A stretch of 64,000 nucleotides of DNA, taken from positions 310,001 through 374,000 of the forward strand of contig JAHRHY010000012.1 in assembly GCA_019671135.1 (NCBI GenBank), read 5' to 3'. Below are positions 45,544-58,300 of the stretch, one piece after another. A program made the position numbers and the translations under genes. Numbering within the stretch: position 1 is the stretch's first letter; every line of letters begins with the position of its first letter. The notes below the pieces were generated by a model. It ran no database searches. It was not told where the DNA came from and saw only the letters and a program-made list of their open reading frames with translations. This DNA is from Linnemannia hyalina (lineage: Eukaryota; Mortierellomycota; Mortierellomycetes; Mortierellales; Mortierellaceae).

Positions 45544-48500
45544 ATGTCAACAAGCATGAGCATACCGACACTCAGCAATACATACGCCACCCACAATGAC
45601 AGCAACAACGCCAGGAGTGTGACAATACCATCTCGACCTCGACCCCGACCTCGCCCTCGCCCGCGCCAACTCCTCGACCTGCCCGATGAAATTCTGTGCT
45701 TGATCCTGGCCTACTGCAGTCAGGACCTCGACATTCTCCTCTGGTCCTGTCCCTTGATTACAGCCGATGGCCAGTTCTGCCATGACTGTTACCATTGCTC
45801 CCTCTGTCATGGTCCACTTCCCCAAACAAAACAACTTGGCACTGCCGCGTCTGCTTCGCACAACACACGGTCGAAACGACTTCGAGCCTTTGTGTTCAGC
45901 AGTAGCACCAATAGACTATCCGATTACAACAACATGAGCACTGCCGATGGCGGAAACACCAACAGTAATCGTGTGGCAGATAATGGCAGTGGCAACAGTA
46001 GCACGAGCGAGTCCATTGTGAGGAAGAGGAGGAGGAGACTTGTAGCGGCGGAGGAAAGAGAAGACCAACTTAATTTCACTGCACACGACAGAGCGTTCAA
46101 CTTCTTTAGACTCGGTCTCGGTCGCAAAGGCTCTCAATTATGTCCTCACAGTGTTCAACAACAGTGGAGCGATCATCCCGGGCCACACCAACGACGCCAA
46201 CCCTCCTCTCATTACCAAGACTCTTCATCTTTCTGGTCACGGCATCTTCCAAGACGAACCACATCTCTACACCATCATCCTCCTCTACAGCCCAACCAAT
46301 CGATCCTTCCTTCAACACCGTCAGCCTCGTTTGCTTCAGCTGCATTTTCATTCATATCGCGTCGAGCCCAGAACCAAGGACAGGGGCTCATTGAAGGAGG
46401 TAGCGAGTCAAAGGCGACAGTAATACCAGGTAAAGAACAAGTACATGCACTGTACTGCACATGAAAAGGCGTACAAGAGGGAAGGGGAGAGAAGAGAAGG
46501 AGCCTTATCTTTTCGTGCAACCATCTCTATCCCGGCCGCATGTGCATATCCACAGCAATTCTTGGGCGCCGCCTTTTGTCACTCCTTATTGCTATTTCCA
46601 TCTCCTTGACCACATCTCTTTTATTTTTGAGATTCGTTTACCCATCATTCTACCTGTTTTCGTTTGCTGTGTACGCATTGGCGCGAAAGAGTTTTGCAGA
46701 CGCGTCCTTTTCTAGCAAAACCCCTCTTCTTTCCTGCCTGCACTGTTTTTACCATTCCTTTCATGCTCTAACAATTTCGTTACTTCATTTTTTCTCTTTA
46801 CCTTTCCTTCTCCTTCTCCTCCTTCTCCTTCTCCTCATTTCTCCCCTTTTTTTTGTGGCTGCAGGAGGATCGTCTATTAGTGCAGAAGAAAGTCCCTTGC
46901 CTGAGCTGAAACCCCTTTCGAGGACAAGCCCCCATCATGCGTTCACTCGAGCACAATCTTGGGACCAAGGCACGGGCCACTTTGAGAGTCTAGCACAGGA
47001 GCTTCAGAGTATGCATGCTGTCGTCTCACATGCTAATCGACGACGAGCCAGGAGTATGACCCTGAACTCAAGCGTGACCCTGGAAGGACGAAATGTCTCT
47101 TTTCCGTCTAAAACGTACATGGACGGACTCATTCCATCTGCAACCCCTCAAATTGCATCATCATCACCATCCGCTATTGCTAATAATACAAACACGGTCG
47201 AGACTCGGGGCAGGACAATTAGCAGCGGCAGCGAACGGATCGACGACGAGTACACCGACAGCATTGAGCTCTCGGCACCCTTCCAACTCTTGCTTGTCAA
47301 CAGGAGGTTTGCAGACATTGCCGTGCGGTCGCTTTGGAAAGGTATTGTCTTTCATGGACATGATTCATTTCAAGTCCAGGCTCTCCTTTCAACATTGCGC
47401 GGCGACGGTGAAACCTCAACCAGCAGTCAGCCTGTTGTTTCTCAGACGGATGCAAGCTGCCTTGGTCTCGATACCGTCAAGGACAATAACCCAGTCAAGT
47501 CAGCCCCGGCACTTCTCTCTGTCCTCGATGAGAACGAGCCCACCCAGGTTCGGTCCACCTTGGTCGACTCTGTTCAGCAATCCGTCAAGCGGTTCAACGG
47601 AGTTCGGTACCCAGCGCAGACCACTGCTGCCCTAAGTGATGGTCAACAACAACAACGAGAGCAAGCGCGGATGCCCTCACCCCAAGACCGATCCGGAGTT
47701 CTCCGTCGTCACAGTACCACTGGCGTCGAATCGGCAAGGTCGCCTGCATCGCAATCACATTCGCCTTCAAATCTGCAATCGCCCGTTCTGATGCCTCGGT
47801 GGTCATACCGGCAGATGCCCAGGAACATCGTACTGAACTTTTCTCACCCACAGGCGTCCCCTCACTTGCTTGTGAGCGTCCTCGAGTGCATCGGATCCCG
47901 CTGCCGAGATCAAGTCAAGGCACTGGACCTGCGTGCTAATGAAAAGATGCAGGCTGCCGGCCTCGAAACGCCCAGTGAGCTCGAGCGACTCTTTGGATCA
48001 GGATTCTCGCGACTCCAATATCTTCGGCTCCAAGGCGGATTCGTTGACAATCAGTTGCTTGGTGCTCTCACCAAGGGTATCATTTCCGCCACCAGCCTCC
48101 CACCTAGCTCTGAGGCAACAGCAAGTCAGGAAAGACGTCTCCAGCAAGAGCAGCAACAGCAGCAGCAGACAGGACTTTCTATGCCTCTCCACATGACCCC
48201 GCCATGCCGACTCTCGCAGGTCTTTCTCGGCCCAGGATCTGTCACGGATAGCGCCATTGCAAAGCTGATTGTCGCAGCAAGCCATTGTCTCGAGGTGTTC
48301 ACGGTGACTAGCTGTGTCGATGTCGGAGGCGGTGCCCTTGCGAGCTTGCTGACAGAGTGTCCCAAGCTCAGAGTTCTGGCGGTTCATAAGTCACTGGCTC
48401 GGGATGTCGAGCTTCTTGAAGGTCTTGGGGTCGATTCTGACAGCTTGCCTAGCCCCACCAGTCCGCTGGGTGCCATCTTGCCAGATACCCTTCCGAGTCC

Positions 48501-49632
48501 ATCACGGAAACAGATTGTCTCGCCTCTGGAGAGATTGGAGCTCGGGTCGACGCAGTTGACTAGTACGGGGATTGCAGAGATTGTCAGGGGTGTCAATCGG
48601 ACATTAAGGTTCTTGGTGCTGGAGCCTCGGCACTTTAAGGAGGCGCTTCTGAGGGATGTCATTGTCCCGTTGTGTAAGAAGCTGGAGGGCTTGCATTTTG
48701 ATGATCCGGATCATTACTACCAACACCAGCTTCAGCAGTCTCAGATTCAGAGACAGCGACGGCAACAGCAGAACCTCGATCAACAACAACCACCGCATCA
48801 GATCCAGTCTCCATCCGTCAGCTCGATCCCAGTTACGATGGAGGCTGAGAATCGTCGTCTTAAAAAACGATATTTCAAGCTGAGACGATCTAGGAGACCC
48901 ACCACGACCGAGCTCTCTCCTCTAGACACCGGCATTGCGCGCAAGGATGACGCGGCCGCGGGGCAGGATGACGATGGCTCCAGTTGCCCCAGACCTAGCC
49001 CTTGGTTGGGAGAGACATCGACCGCGGAGTGGGTCGAGCATGGCAACTGCGCTCTTTGGGCCGCAAGTGCTGTTGGGTTCGAGGCCAATGGTGGACTGAT
49101 CAGTAATGGTAATGGCGCAACAGGCCATTCTCATTCGATGTCGGGTTCAAGGGGTCGTGGAATATCGTCGTTTTTCCGAGGCATTGGCACTCGCCTGAGC
49201 TCGATCCTTTCCCCTCGCAACAACACCAACGGCAACCAGGAAGATGTCAGTGCTCCCGAGAATACTGCGGCAGTCGCGACAGACCACGAATGCGACATTG
49301 ACAGGATCTTGGCACGCTTCGGCCTTGCAGCGCCAGAGGTGGATATGCTGCGCCAAGTGTTGGCGCCCACACTCAAATCCTTTGTTGTCATGCAAGCGGA
49401 TCTGTTGCCAGTTGCAGAGAGCAAGCCCGTCGCGTCGAGTCTGAGTTCTTTGGCGGAAGGTGATGTTGTTCTTGTGGATGACGCATTGGAGGAGTTGAGC
49501 AAGGAGGAGACAAATATGCGATTGGCTGTTATCTTGACCGTGATTGCTGTTTACGGATCATTGGTTACATTGGCTGCTGCGCTGTCGAATTTGCCGGCGG
49601 AGGCGTCTGAGCCCTCTGCTGAATGTACGTAG
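45544..49632 (+). CDS. large F-box/LRR protein with split F-box (1217 aa)
   Basis: Two exons, 45544-46429 and 46865-49632 (GTAAAG donor, TTTTGTGGCTGCAG acceptor), join in phase. The first F-box half, LLDLPDEILCLILAYCSQ, is at residues 43-60. The second half, LLLVNRRFADIAVRSLWKG, is at about 437-455. Between them lie about 375 mostly low-complexity residues, including FCHDCYHCSLCHGPL. LRR-like segments follow (VKALDLRANEKMQ, LQYLRLQGGFVDNQL, LRVLAVHKSL, LRFLVLEPRHF), with poly-Gln spacers. The C-terminus has a hydrophobic stretch (LAVILTVIAVYGSLVTLAAA) that could be a membrane anchor or helix. From about 46045 to 46423 another frame has more C-ending codons than the modelled one, so the middle of exon 1 is uncertain. 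The likely role is an SCF substrate adaptor. Confidence 0.75.
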
Positions 49633-49851
49633 TTTCTTTCTTTTTCTTGTCGTCTACAGGCGCGCGATTTTTCCGTTTATCCGTTCTTCCTTTATTATTT
49701 TATGCTAACCCAAAAAGACAAAAGTAAAATCATAGACTTGAGAACCTAATCAAGCATAAACTTGAAACTGTTTTGCGTATATTTTCATGGCAACCATGGC
49801 AATCATTCATGCCCCCCGCATTGTTGACTTGAGCAATGCGCATGAATGTCT

Positions 49852-49888
<37 letters not shown>

Positions 49889-50226
49889 AAGTTTACACGC
49901 TGCGGATATTTTGATACTTTGACGAGAAGCAAGCATGTCGAGTTCCAGGCGAAAAAGTACTCACGTCCTATTCTTTGATCATTTTTGACGGCATTCCTCA
50001 TTCTCATTGCATCATTCAAACAAATGTATCATGAATATTGTTGTTTTATTTCATACTGGGGTTAGAGGGCTCATTGATAATTCTTGACGGCTCATGCGTC
50101 ATGCGCAAAGCATACAAATCAACGTGCAAGTATAAGAACGTGAAAGCGCTGAAAAAAAATAACAATGGGGCAGAGGGTGTGAGAAAAAGGAGTGAGATCC
50201 ACATCCAAACTTGTCCTTTTCCACTC
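49633..50226. other. convergent intergenic spacer
   Basis: This 594-bp region lies between the F-box/LRR gene and the dehydrogenase gene, which converge. It contains a (CT)n run at 49856-49882. A donor-like GTACGT overlaps the F-box gene stop, but no further exon is evident. Confidence 0.45.
49856..49882 (+). repeat. (CT)n microsatellite
   Basis: An uninterrupted CT run of 27 bp lies in the spacer downstream of the F-box/LRR gene. Confidence 0.9.
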
Positions 50227-51243
50227 TTAAGCAGAGGAGCGCTGCTTGTAGCCAGCCAACCAAGAGCGGGCATAGACATTCAAACCAACTGCATATCCAA
50301 TCTTGGTAGGCCTCCAACCCAACACAGTCTTGGCACGAGTGCTTCCAGACGAATTCTTGGTGTTGAAAGCCTGGATAAAGGTCTCTGGGAAACCCTTGCC
50401 CTCAGGAACACCGGTCAATTGAATCTGGGGGCCCTTGTATCCGAGCTCCTTTGCAAACTTTGTAAGGATGTAGGCGAGGCTCTCGTGGGAGGTGGTGACA
50501 TCATAGACGGGGTAGGAGGCCTTGTTGCCCGAGATGGACTCGAGTCTTTCGACGGCTGCGACGAAGGCTGAGGCGGTGTCGTCGACGTGGACGAGGGAGA
50601 TGCCTGCTTCGGGGTCAGCGGGGAGGGTGATGGGGGTGTTGTTTTGGATGGCCTTATAGATCGGTTCAAAGTAGACGTCCCAGATCTTGCCATCGCCGCC
50701 GTAGACGAGGGAAGGGCGGATGATGGCAGCGTAGAGGTGTTCGTAGGATCCCAGGACCTCGCGCTCCAACTCAGGGCGCCAGGCGACGAGGGTAGGGGGT
50801 TGGTGGAGGGAGGTCTTGGTGCCGACGGGGACGAGGTCTGAGGAGACGTTGTCACCAGATCCGTGAAGCCACATACCAGAGCCATAAATGTATCCGATGC
50901 GGGGCTGGCGGTTGGCTTGACGGTCCTTTGAGAGACGGATGAGGGGCTCGAGGATGGTCTTGGCGCCGTTCTCGGAAGCCGAGAGGTCGATGACAACGTC
51001 GATGTTTTCAGACTTGACGGTTTCGAGCCAGGGGAGGGTGGCTGAAGGGCGGAGGATGGAGTGGGAGTCTGAGGATTCGGGCTCGACAGGGCCGACGATG
51101 GGGATAACTTCGTTGAAGAAGAGGGTGGATTCGTTGGCAGACGAGCGGGTGGTTCCGTAGACGATATGGTTTGCTTGGCGGAGCTGCTGGGAGACGCGGA
51201 GACCGATGTAGCCGGCGGCACCGATGACGAGGACCTTGACCAT
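50227..51243 (-). CDS. extended short-chain dehydrogenase/epimerase-like protein (338 aa)
   Basis: This single exon runs from the ATG at 51243 to the stop at 50227. The N-terminal Rossmann fold starts at once with VKVLVIGAAGYIGLRVSQQL (GxxGxxG at residues 8-14). VVIDLSASENGAKTILEPLI and the active-site region IGYIYGSGMWLHGSG follow. There is no classical YxxxK at that place, as in atypical or extended SDR proteins of the NAD-dependent epimerase/dehydratase type. The segment IIRPSLVYGGDGKIWDVYF is the usual substrate-side motif of the WcaG-like group. A cytosolic NAD(P)-binding oxidoreductase or epimerase is likely; the substrate is unknown. It diverges from the delta-COP gene across 566 bp. 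Confidence 0.9.
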   Translation of the reverse strand: MVKVLVIGAAGYIGLRVSQQLRQANHIVYGTTRSSANESTLFFNEVIPIVGPVEPESSDSHSILRPSATLPWLETVKSENIDVVIDLSASENGAKTILEPLIRLSKDRQANRQPRIGYIYGSGMWLHGSGDNVSSDLVPVGTKTSLHQPPTLVAWRPELEREVLGSYEHLYAAIIRPSLVYGGDGKIWDVYFEPIYKAIQNNTPITLPADPEAGISLVHVDDTASAFVAAVERLESISGNKASYPVYDVTTSHESLAYILTKFAKELGYKGPQIQLTGVPEGKGFPETFIQAFNTKNSSGSTRAKTVLGWRPTKIGYAVGLNVYARSWLAGYKQRSSA

Positions 51244-51809
51244 TGTGGGATGTGTGTTTGTGTTTTTGGAGTTGGGGTTTGGTGGATTCGAGTTGTTGTG
51301 GTTGCTTGAGAGCGAAGCTTGAGAATGCTGAAGGTGAGGATGAAGGCGAAAGGCGGTCCTTTTATATCAGCGCTGGTGACTTGAGAGAGACAACATTCGA
51401 CAGCAGGAGTGTTCCATTCCGCCATCCTCATGCGGCGATATCGCCATAGGTCTAGAACAACTTAGCAAGCTACGAGTACGTGGTTTTAGCAATAACGGCA
51501 ATAAACGACGAATGGGCAGCATAGGAAGCAAAGAGGCAATGGTCAAAGAAAAAGAGACGTGGGGCTGATTGATAATCTGGTTTATGTGAGTGCGGGATGC
51601 AATCATGCGGACAAGCAAATGCACCAAAAAGTATACTGCGCTGAGTGTATGTAGTGGATTTGTCAACCAACACGACAAATTCGCCGCGCCCAATGAGCCC
51701 GGTTCGCGCTTGGGCGGAAGTGTGTGACGTCATTTTGGACTGGCCAAGAAGGCCAAGTACTTTTCAAGCAGGCACACTCATCAACCTTACTACCACCTAC
51801 ACGTTCGAC
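51244..51809. promoter_or_regulatory. shared divergent promoter region (SDR gene and delta-COP gene)
   Basis: This 566-bp spacer between divergent genes contains TGACGTCA at about 51725-51732, a perfect CRE/ATF-type palindrome about 80 bp before the proposed delta-COP start. CCAAT-like sequences occur on both strands (CCAATG at 51688). No TATA box was seen at an expected distance. Confidence 0.55.
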
Positions 51810-54461
51810 ATGGTAATGGAAAGAAGCCGCGACCACGACAACACCTATCACGGAGAGGAACAAACATTAGCCTGCAAGGACGATATATTGTTCAGCAGGA
51901 CATGTAGTTGTTGCCGCACACAAGGAGGAGGAAGCAGAGGGTAGCATGGCACCATATGCTGACGACGACACGCCATCTCTTCCATGTCGCTATATATAGG
52001 TTGTTCTCGCAATCTCTGTTTGCACCAAGAGTGGCAAAGGTAAACTAAAGAAGAAAGGGAGCACTCAGACCCTGAGTGCTCTTGGATTAGGCGACCAAAG
52101 CAAGAAACTAAAACTTTCCATCTCGTTATTCTGGGAATCAATTGTCTAGCACTCATCTCGCGTCAGTTCCGGGAGATGACGCGAGCCAGGATTGAGGGGT
52201 TGATTGCTTCGTTCCCCAAGTTGACCAGCAACGAACAGCAGCACACGACCATCGAGACAGATCATGTTCGCTATGTATACCAGCCGCTCGAAGAGCTCTT
52301 CATCGTCCTTATCACCAACAAGCAGTCCAATATTCTCCAAGGTAACATTTTGCCCATCGGAGACTTATTCTGTTTTAGGATCTTCTTACCGGATGTGATA
52401 TTGATTGTTTTATATATACCTTTATAGATATCGATACACTGCAATTGGTGTCGAGGGTGGTGTCGTCGACCTGCAGACCGACGGATGCGCGCGAAATTGA
52501 CAGGAACGCGTTTGAGCTGTTGAGTTCATTCGACGAGATCATCTCATTGGGCTACCGTGAGAACGTCAACCTCGCCCAGGTCGGAAGCATCTCCGAGATG
52601 GAGAGTCACGAAGAAAAGATCCAAGAGATGATCGAAAAGGTAACATCGTAGTCGGCATCCGGCACTCGGATTATTACTTTTTTCGATTTCTTTCGATATG
52701 TTTACTAACTTTCGACTGATACACTCTTTTCTTAATATAGAACAAGGAGCGCGAGGCAAAGGAGGAATTGAAACGCAGGGCAAAGATCTTGGACCTTCAA
52801 CGCAAGGAGCAGAGAAAAAACATGGGCGGGATGGGGGGAGGCGGCGGATTCAGCCAGGGCATGGGAGGTGGCGGTGGCTACGGTGGTCAGAGCAGTGGCT
52901 CCGGCATGGGGGGTATGGGAGGCATGGGAGGCATGGGTATGGGCAGCAGCCAGGGATACGAGTCACCATCCATTGATGACAGTGCCTCAAAGTTCAAGTA
53001 TGCCTGCAGAAATTTGCTACGTGTCACTTTTCAAGGAACAACAACAAAGAAATTGTACCCAGAGAGATCATCTAACATCTTGTGTTCTTGTTTTTATTAG
53101 CAACCCTGCACCAAAGGCACCGGCAACAAAAGCAAGAGGCATGCAATTGGGACGCAAGCAAAACAACAACGACTTGTTCGAGTCATTGCGCTCAGAAGTC
53201 GAGTCGCCACCAATTCATCAACAGCAGCAGCAGCAGCAGCAGCATACACCTGTTCAGTCCGCCTACTCTGCCTCAGCCCAGCCGGACATCCACATGGAGA
53301 GCGTGCATGCCCACATCGAGGAAAAGATTACTATGGTCGCTACGAGGGATGGTGGTCTGGAGAACATGGAGGTCAAGGGAGACTTGATGCTTCGCGTCTC
53401 GGATCCTTCCAAGGCCAAGATTAGTCTTGCCGTTCGTCATTTGGACGACCCCAACATCCAGTTCAAGGTGAGAGACTATTTACTATGGAACTGGTGAATT
53501 AGCCTTTGACTTTGGAACTCTTGTTCTATGTGAGGTAAACACTGACAAGTATGGTTTTTATTTTGCTCCGCATGCTTTCGACATGATAGACACACCCCAA
53601 CGTCAACAAAGTTTTGTTCAACAGCGACAAGGTTATTGCTTTCAGAGATTCTTCAAAGGAATTCCCACTCAACACGCCCACAGGAGTATTACGTTGGAGA
53701 TTCACCACCAAGGACGAGAGCTACATCCCACTTTCGAGTAAGGATTTGTACTTTCTAATGTTTGTGTTCGTTGTCGGAGCGGACATCAGGACCACTTGGT
53801 CAGACTGTGCATTAACTGTGCTGATTCAACTTTTGTCTTTGTTTAGTCAACTGCTGGCCTTCTCCTAGTGGTGATGGAACGAGCGATGTCAACATTGAGT
53901 ACCAGTTGGAGAATGAAGAGATGGAGCTCAAGAATGTGAACATTATCATCCCCTACCCGTAAGTTGCCACCATATTTCTTACTCATGACCAGATTACTCC
54001 GGTAATATGACAGTTGCTGACAATACCTTTTGTCACTTGGGTTTCTGGGATCGATATAATAGAGAAGGAGCACAGCTTCTTGTAGGCGATGTAGATGGCG
54101 AGTACACGGTGGATCATCAACTAGGCGGGTTGGTTTGGCAGTTACCTACGATTGATTCATCCAACCCTTCAGGAAGTCTGGAATTCAACTGCGAAGGCGA
54201 GGATGCCGATGCCTTCTTCCCTGTCACTGTTCAGTTTGAGTGCGAGCGTCTCATTTGTGATGTTGATGTAAGTCAAGCTTGTTTTTTTTGGGTCGTAGAA
54301 AAACATAGAGGATGATAAGTGAAAGCGAAAAAAACTAACTTTTGTGTCATGTTTGACCCTGTTTTCTTTAGGTTCTGAGCGTTACTCAGGTGGCGGATGG
54401 ATCCGAGGTTACGTTTTCGAAGCAGAGTATCCTGACGCCAGTCGAGTACAGTATCCTGTAA
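51810..54461 (+). CDS. RET2: coatomer subunit delta (delta-COP, 541 aa)
   Basis: Delta-COP is part of the COPI coat that drives Golgi-to-ER vesicle traffic. Ten exons join in phase: 51810-51812 (ATG only), 52000-52039, 52150-52341, 52428-52639, 52741-52997, 53101-53467, 53590-53737, 53847-53958, 54063-54267 and 54372-54461. The N-terminal longin domain has [20 protein letters not shown] and [21 protein letters not shown] charged helix ([18 protein letters not shown]) leads into a Gly/Met-rich linker (about residues 170-230) and then the conserved [10 protein letters not shown]. The C-terminal mu-homology domain includes [27 protein letters not shown] and ends [17 protein letters not shown]. 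Length matches yeast Ret2 (546). The single-codon first exon is the least certain part; the exon-2 sequence must follow an AUG, and ATG/GTAATG at 51810 is the best candidate. Confidence 0.93.
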
Positions 54462-55381
54462 ACGAGCAGGATAGTAGGACAGCAGGACAGCAGGACATGG
54501 CATACAGGGTTTATATCATCGCTGGAAGGGAATGGCTGTGACAGACAGACGGAGAAATTGATGTTTTTCGTTCTTGTTTTGCACAACTTTCTGTGAAAGT
54601 GAACCGCTCGTGGAAACGAGAACTTGGAGCACCATCCACCCACACACGTACAACAAAAAATAAATGGATTCCCCCAACCCCCCCTTCTTTCTAAAGATTA
54701 GAACTCACTTCTGAACGTGCTGTGTGAGAAAACGCAACTCTTTCTAAACAGCGGCAGCAGAAGGGTCAGTAGTAGTAAGAGAAGGACTGGCACTATGCAA
54801 ATGGGCCTGCTCTTCCTGATAACGCTGCGAGCCCAACTGAGGAATGACGACCAGAGTGCCGCAAGGGGACACTTGGGGAAGGAAGATGGCACAAAAACGC
54901 GAAAATTAGACCATGACGCGTTAATCTGTTACGATCACTGATCAATGAGCCCAACCGTACCTGTGGGCGAAGGGGGATTTTTCTATGAACCCACCACACA
55001 CTTATCAGGACGCGCTATATTCGTCAAAAAGAAGAGCGTACAGTACCCTTTTTTATTTTTTTATTTTTATAGCGGATCATACGCGGTTTCCATCATAAGG
55101 TGATGCCTGATTGTAAGAAGAGCCACCGCATGTGGTTTATGAAGGGGTTGAGGTCAGATGCCAAGCACAATACCAGATTGTCGAACCCTTCTATTATGAG
55201 TCCATGAGTCCATGCGTTTTGAATTTTTTTTTGTCTTGTAGCAAATAGTAGCCGAGGAGAGGAAGAGAGGCTTTAATTCTGGTGGAACTTTGAGGAGTAA
55301 AATACAAAGGGGGAAAAGTACAAGCAAAGAGTGTTGGAGAATAGAGTTGACGACCTGAACCATCAAACGATAAAAAAAATA
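54462..55381. other. convergent intergenic spacer, 920 bp
   Basis: This lies between the delta-COP and MDC1-like stop codons. T-rich blocks occur at about 55049-55070 and 55222-55232, fitting 3' ends. No gene or RNA was recognised. Confidence 0.45.
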
Positions 55382-58300
55382 CTATTTTTTCTTGGTAGCC
55401 CTCTTCTTGCCCGTGGTCGCAGTATCCTTGGGAGATGTGGAGGTAACGGCGGAGGAAGTGGAAGAAGTACTGAGGGTGCTGCTGCTCCTCTGGGGCCTGA
55501 CACTGCTCGAGCTGCGTGACATCGACGGCACAGCTGAAGTACTCCTGCTCCTGCTCCTGGCAGTCTTTGTGTTTGATGCTGTTGTCGAGTCGCTGTGTTC
55601 TCCTGCATCGTCACCTTCCTCTTCTACATTCGCCGCTTCAACCACCTCCCGTACGGGTATCGCGTGCCTGAAGAGTAGATATGGAAAAATTACGGTTAAC
55701 ATGAAGTACAGCCTAATAACACTGTGAATGAACAATCTTCCACAGAAACATGGAACAAGCAAAACACGTACGTTTCGAAATCCAGCTCTGGCGACTGACG
55801 AAGAATAGACGACAGGATAAACTCCCTGTCCATCACCTTGAATCCATCTGCGATGTACTTCTGGGTGTCCGAACAGTCCTCAACATTCTGTCCAATAATG
55901 ATCGTCGTCTCTTTCCTTGTCGGATCCGGTTTTGCTGACCGGGTCAACACCTTTCCTCCACATATCCTAATCATCGGTAGAACGTTTGCTCTGACGGTGT
56001 CTTTTACCAGGTAACCATGTTCTGTCAAAGAAGGTTCACCGTGAGGCTGCTTCTTGGTGGTTGTCACGCAATAGAACTCGTAATTTTTGAAGATCTGGAT
56101 CCCGTTTTCGACATTGCTCCTGCCCTTGGCACATACGTCCTTGAATGAAAAATTGTACTCTTCCTCCATCTGCTCGTCTTCGAACAAGTAATCGTCCGCT
56201 ATTGTATATGCAAGACGGATAATATAGTGTTATTCACCAACTGGCATCTTACCTAGAAGAAAAAACGCGCTCATAACATTAGACACTTACTGGGACGACA
56301 TTGACCGTCCGAGATGGAGTCCTTGAGCCAGTCATCGGTTACAATAGGAACACCACGAGCGATCGCACACATCAACTTGCACGTTCGTATGCCGTTGATG
56401 GGATTAAAAACGAGAACAGTCATATCCATGTGAGCCTCATTGTTATATACCCCTACGTGTTTTTTAGACAACGCATCCTTCTTCTTCCATTCATCCTACT
56501 CAAGGAAATGTGAGAATGAAATTGCACGACGTAATGCGTTAGCGCTCAAAGTTACAAAGTATGCGACCCCACACATCGAAGACCTTCATATGTCGCCTTA
56601 CCCAGCCAGGACTACTGATCATAATGGAGTGGTGATCTCGGGCAGTGCTGCGAGTAGATCTCAAGGTCGGTGTATGTCCAAAGAAGGGTGGCGGGTCAAC
56701 ACTCCCTGACTTCTTTAGCTTCGCCGCTGAAGCTCCCCGTGTAAGCCGGACCGTCGTGGCTTTAGAGACATCGTCCGTGCTGTCAATCTTGATCTGCTTT
56801 GCGGGCTTGGGTGGCTCCTCGGGCGCAGCGTCAGTCTCGAGACTGTGCTTTGGAGATCCCTCTCTGGAGGCGGTCCGGTCTGAGTCTTGACTCGAGTGAT
56901 AGGGTTCCGCGTTCAACATCTGCTCAGATGCCTGTGGTCCTGCCGATTCCGGTTGTAGGGGATATGTCGTAGTAGCAGTAGTAGCAGTGGAAGTAAAGGT
57001 GATATTGGTGGTGGTGATGGTGGTAGTACTGGTACTGGTACCATGGGGTTCTTCCCTCGATCTGTCCCGGGATGACGACTGTGTTGAGTGCTGCGAATCC
57101 GGACAGACCTCCTTGCCGAATCGCCACCGCGGCTTCGAGTCCTCGTCCGCCTTTGTGCCTTCGTCGTCATCATCTTCTGCCTTGACTGCTCCTGGACTAG
57201 ACAGACTGACGTTCTGCGAATCCACACTGTGAAGTAGAAGACGCTCCGACTCGACCTCTTCGGTTTTGACAGTGATATCCTCCTGCTGATGGTGCTGAGG
57301 TTGGTCGTCAGACGACAGACTCAGTCGAATCGCTTCCTGTGTCGCTTGCGAATCGGGTATAGATGTCGAGAGTTGGTTCGCCTCCAAGGTTGACACGTCG
57401 GACATGGCCGTATGTTGCTTCTGCCCGTCCTGCTGCTCTTCGACTGGTGTCTGTGGGACTCTGTCTTCGTCCTCTTCATCTTCTCCGCGGCGCTGCTCCT
57501 GCGTGTCCCTGATAGCTGTCCTTGACAGACCAATGAGATCGGCTGGCGTTGAGGGGATGTAATCTTGTTGAGATGGCACGGGTGACTCAGGGACAACAGA
57601 TCCGGACCGCGAACCGTGCGCGCGGTCATCAACATCACCAGCATCCTCCCGCTGTCTCTCCACGCTTGGTCGTCTACCACTGACAACAATGTCCTCGGGA
57701 AGTGAACTCGGGGCAACGTCCTGAGAAGTTGGAGCCAACAATTGCGTCGGCTGGGTTTCGGGAAGGATCACACTCGATTGCGACGCGTCATCTAGGTCAT
57801 CGCTGATGACCAGGGTTGCCTCGTGGTGAATATCGTTGAGTTGGCTGGACGTGTGTATTTTGTCGAAATACTCGCGAGGGTTGTGGAGTATGTGATCGGG
57901 GAGTTTTGAGGGGGGGTTGAAGCAGCCAGGGCCTCCTCTAACATTTGGTCGTGGGAGGGTGACATCCGCCGGCGCACCTGGGACGATAAGGGCGGGTGGG
58001 AGAGAGATACTTCGATTCGAGTTGCGCCTTTCCTCGCGCACAACCTGCGTGAGGTCCTCTAACTTCTGAGTAGAGTCGAAGGAATGGTCACTGGGTGCAC
58101 GGATATGGTCGTCTTCGCGCTCGTACCTAGGAGCGCTCGCCGATCTTGAGTTATATGAGCTGCCTCTGCTGCTGGGGTTGAGGTTGTAGTAGCTAGGCAT
58201 CACAATGGAAGGTGCGCTGGGCTGGGTGTTGAGCTCGGGGGGGCCATCACCCACAAAAGTTTCTTCCATATATGTCCTGTTGTCAATTGCCGCCTGCTGT

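Noticed and set aside
46540..46864. Upstream extension of exon 2 of the split F-box gene
   Set aside because: It is pyrimidine-rich intron sequence ending in a strong acceptor; the splice from 46429 keeps phase.
50415..51431. Second 338-codon minus-strand frame overlapping the dehydrogenase gene
   Set aside because: It is a Ser/Pro-rich shadow frame, while the other frame has a clear Rossmann motif.
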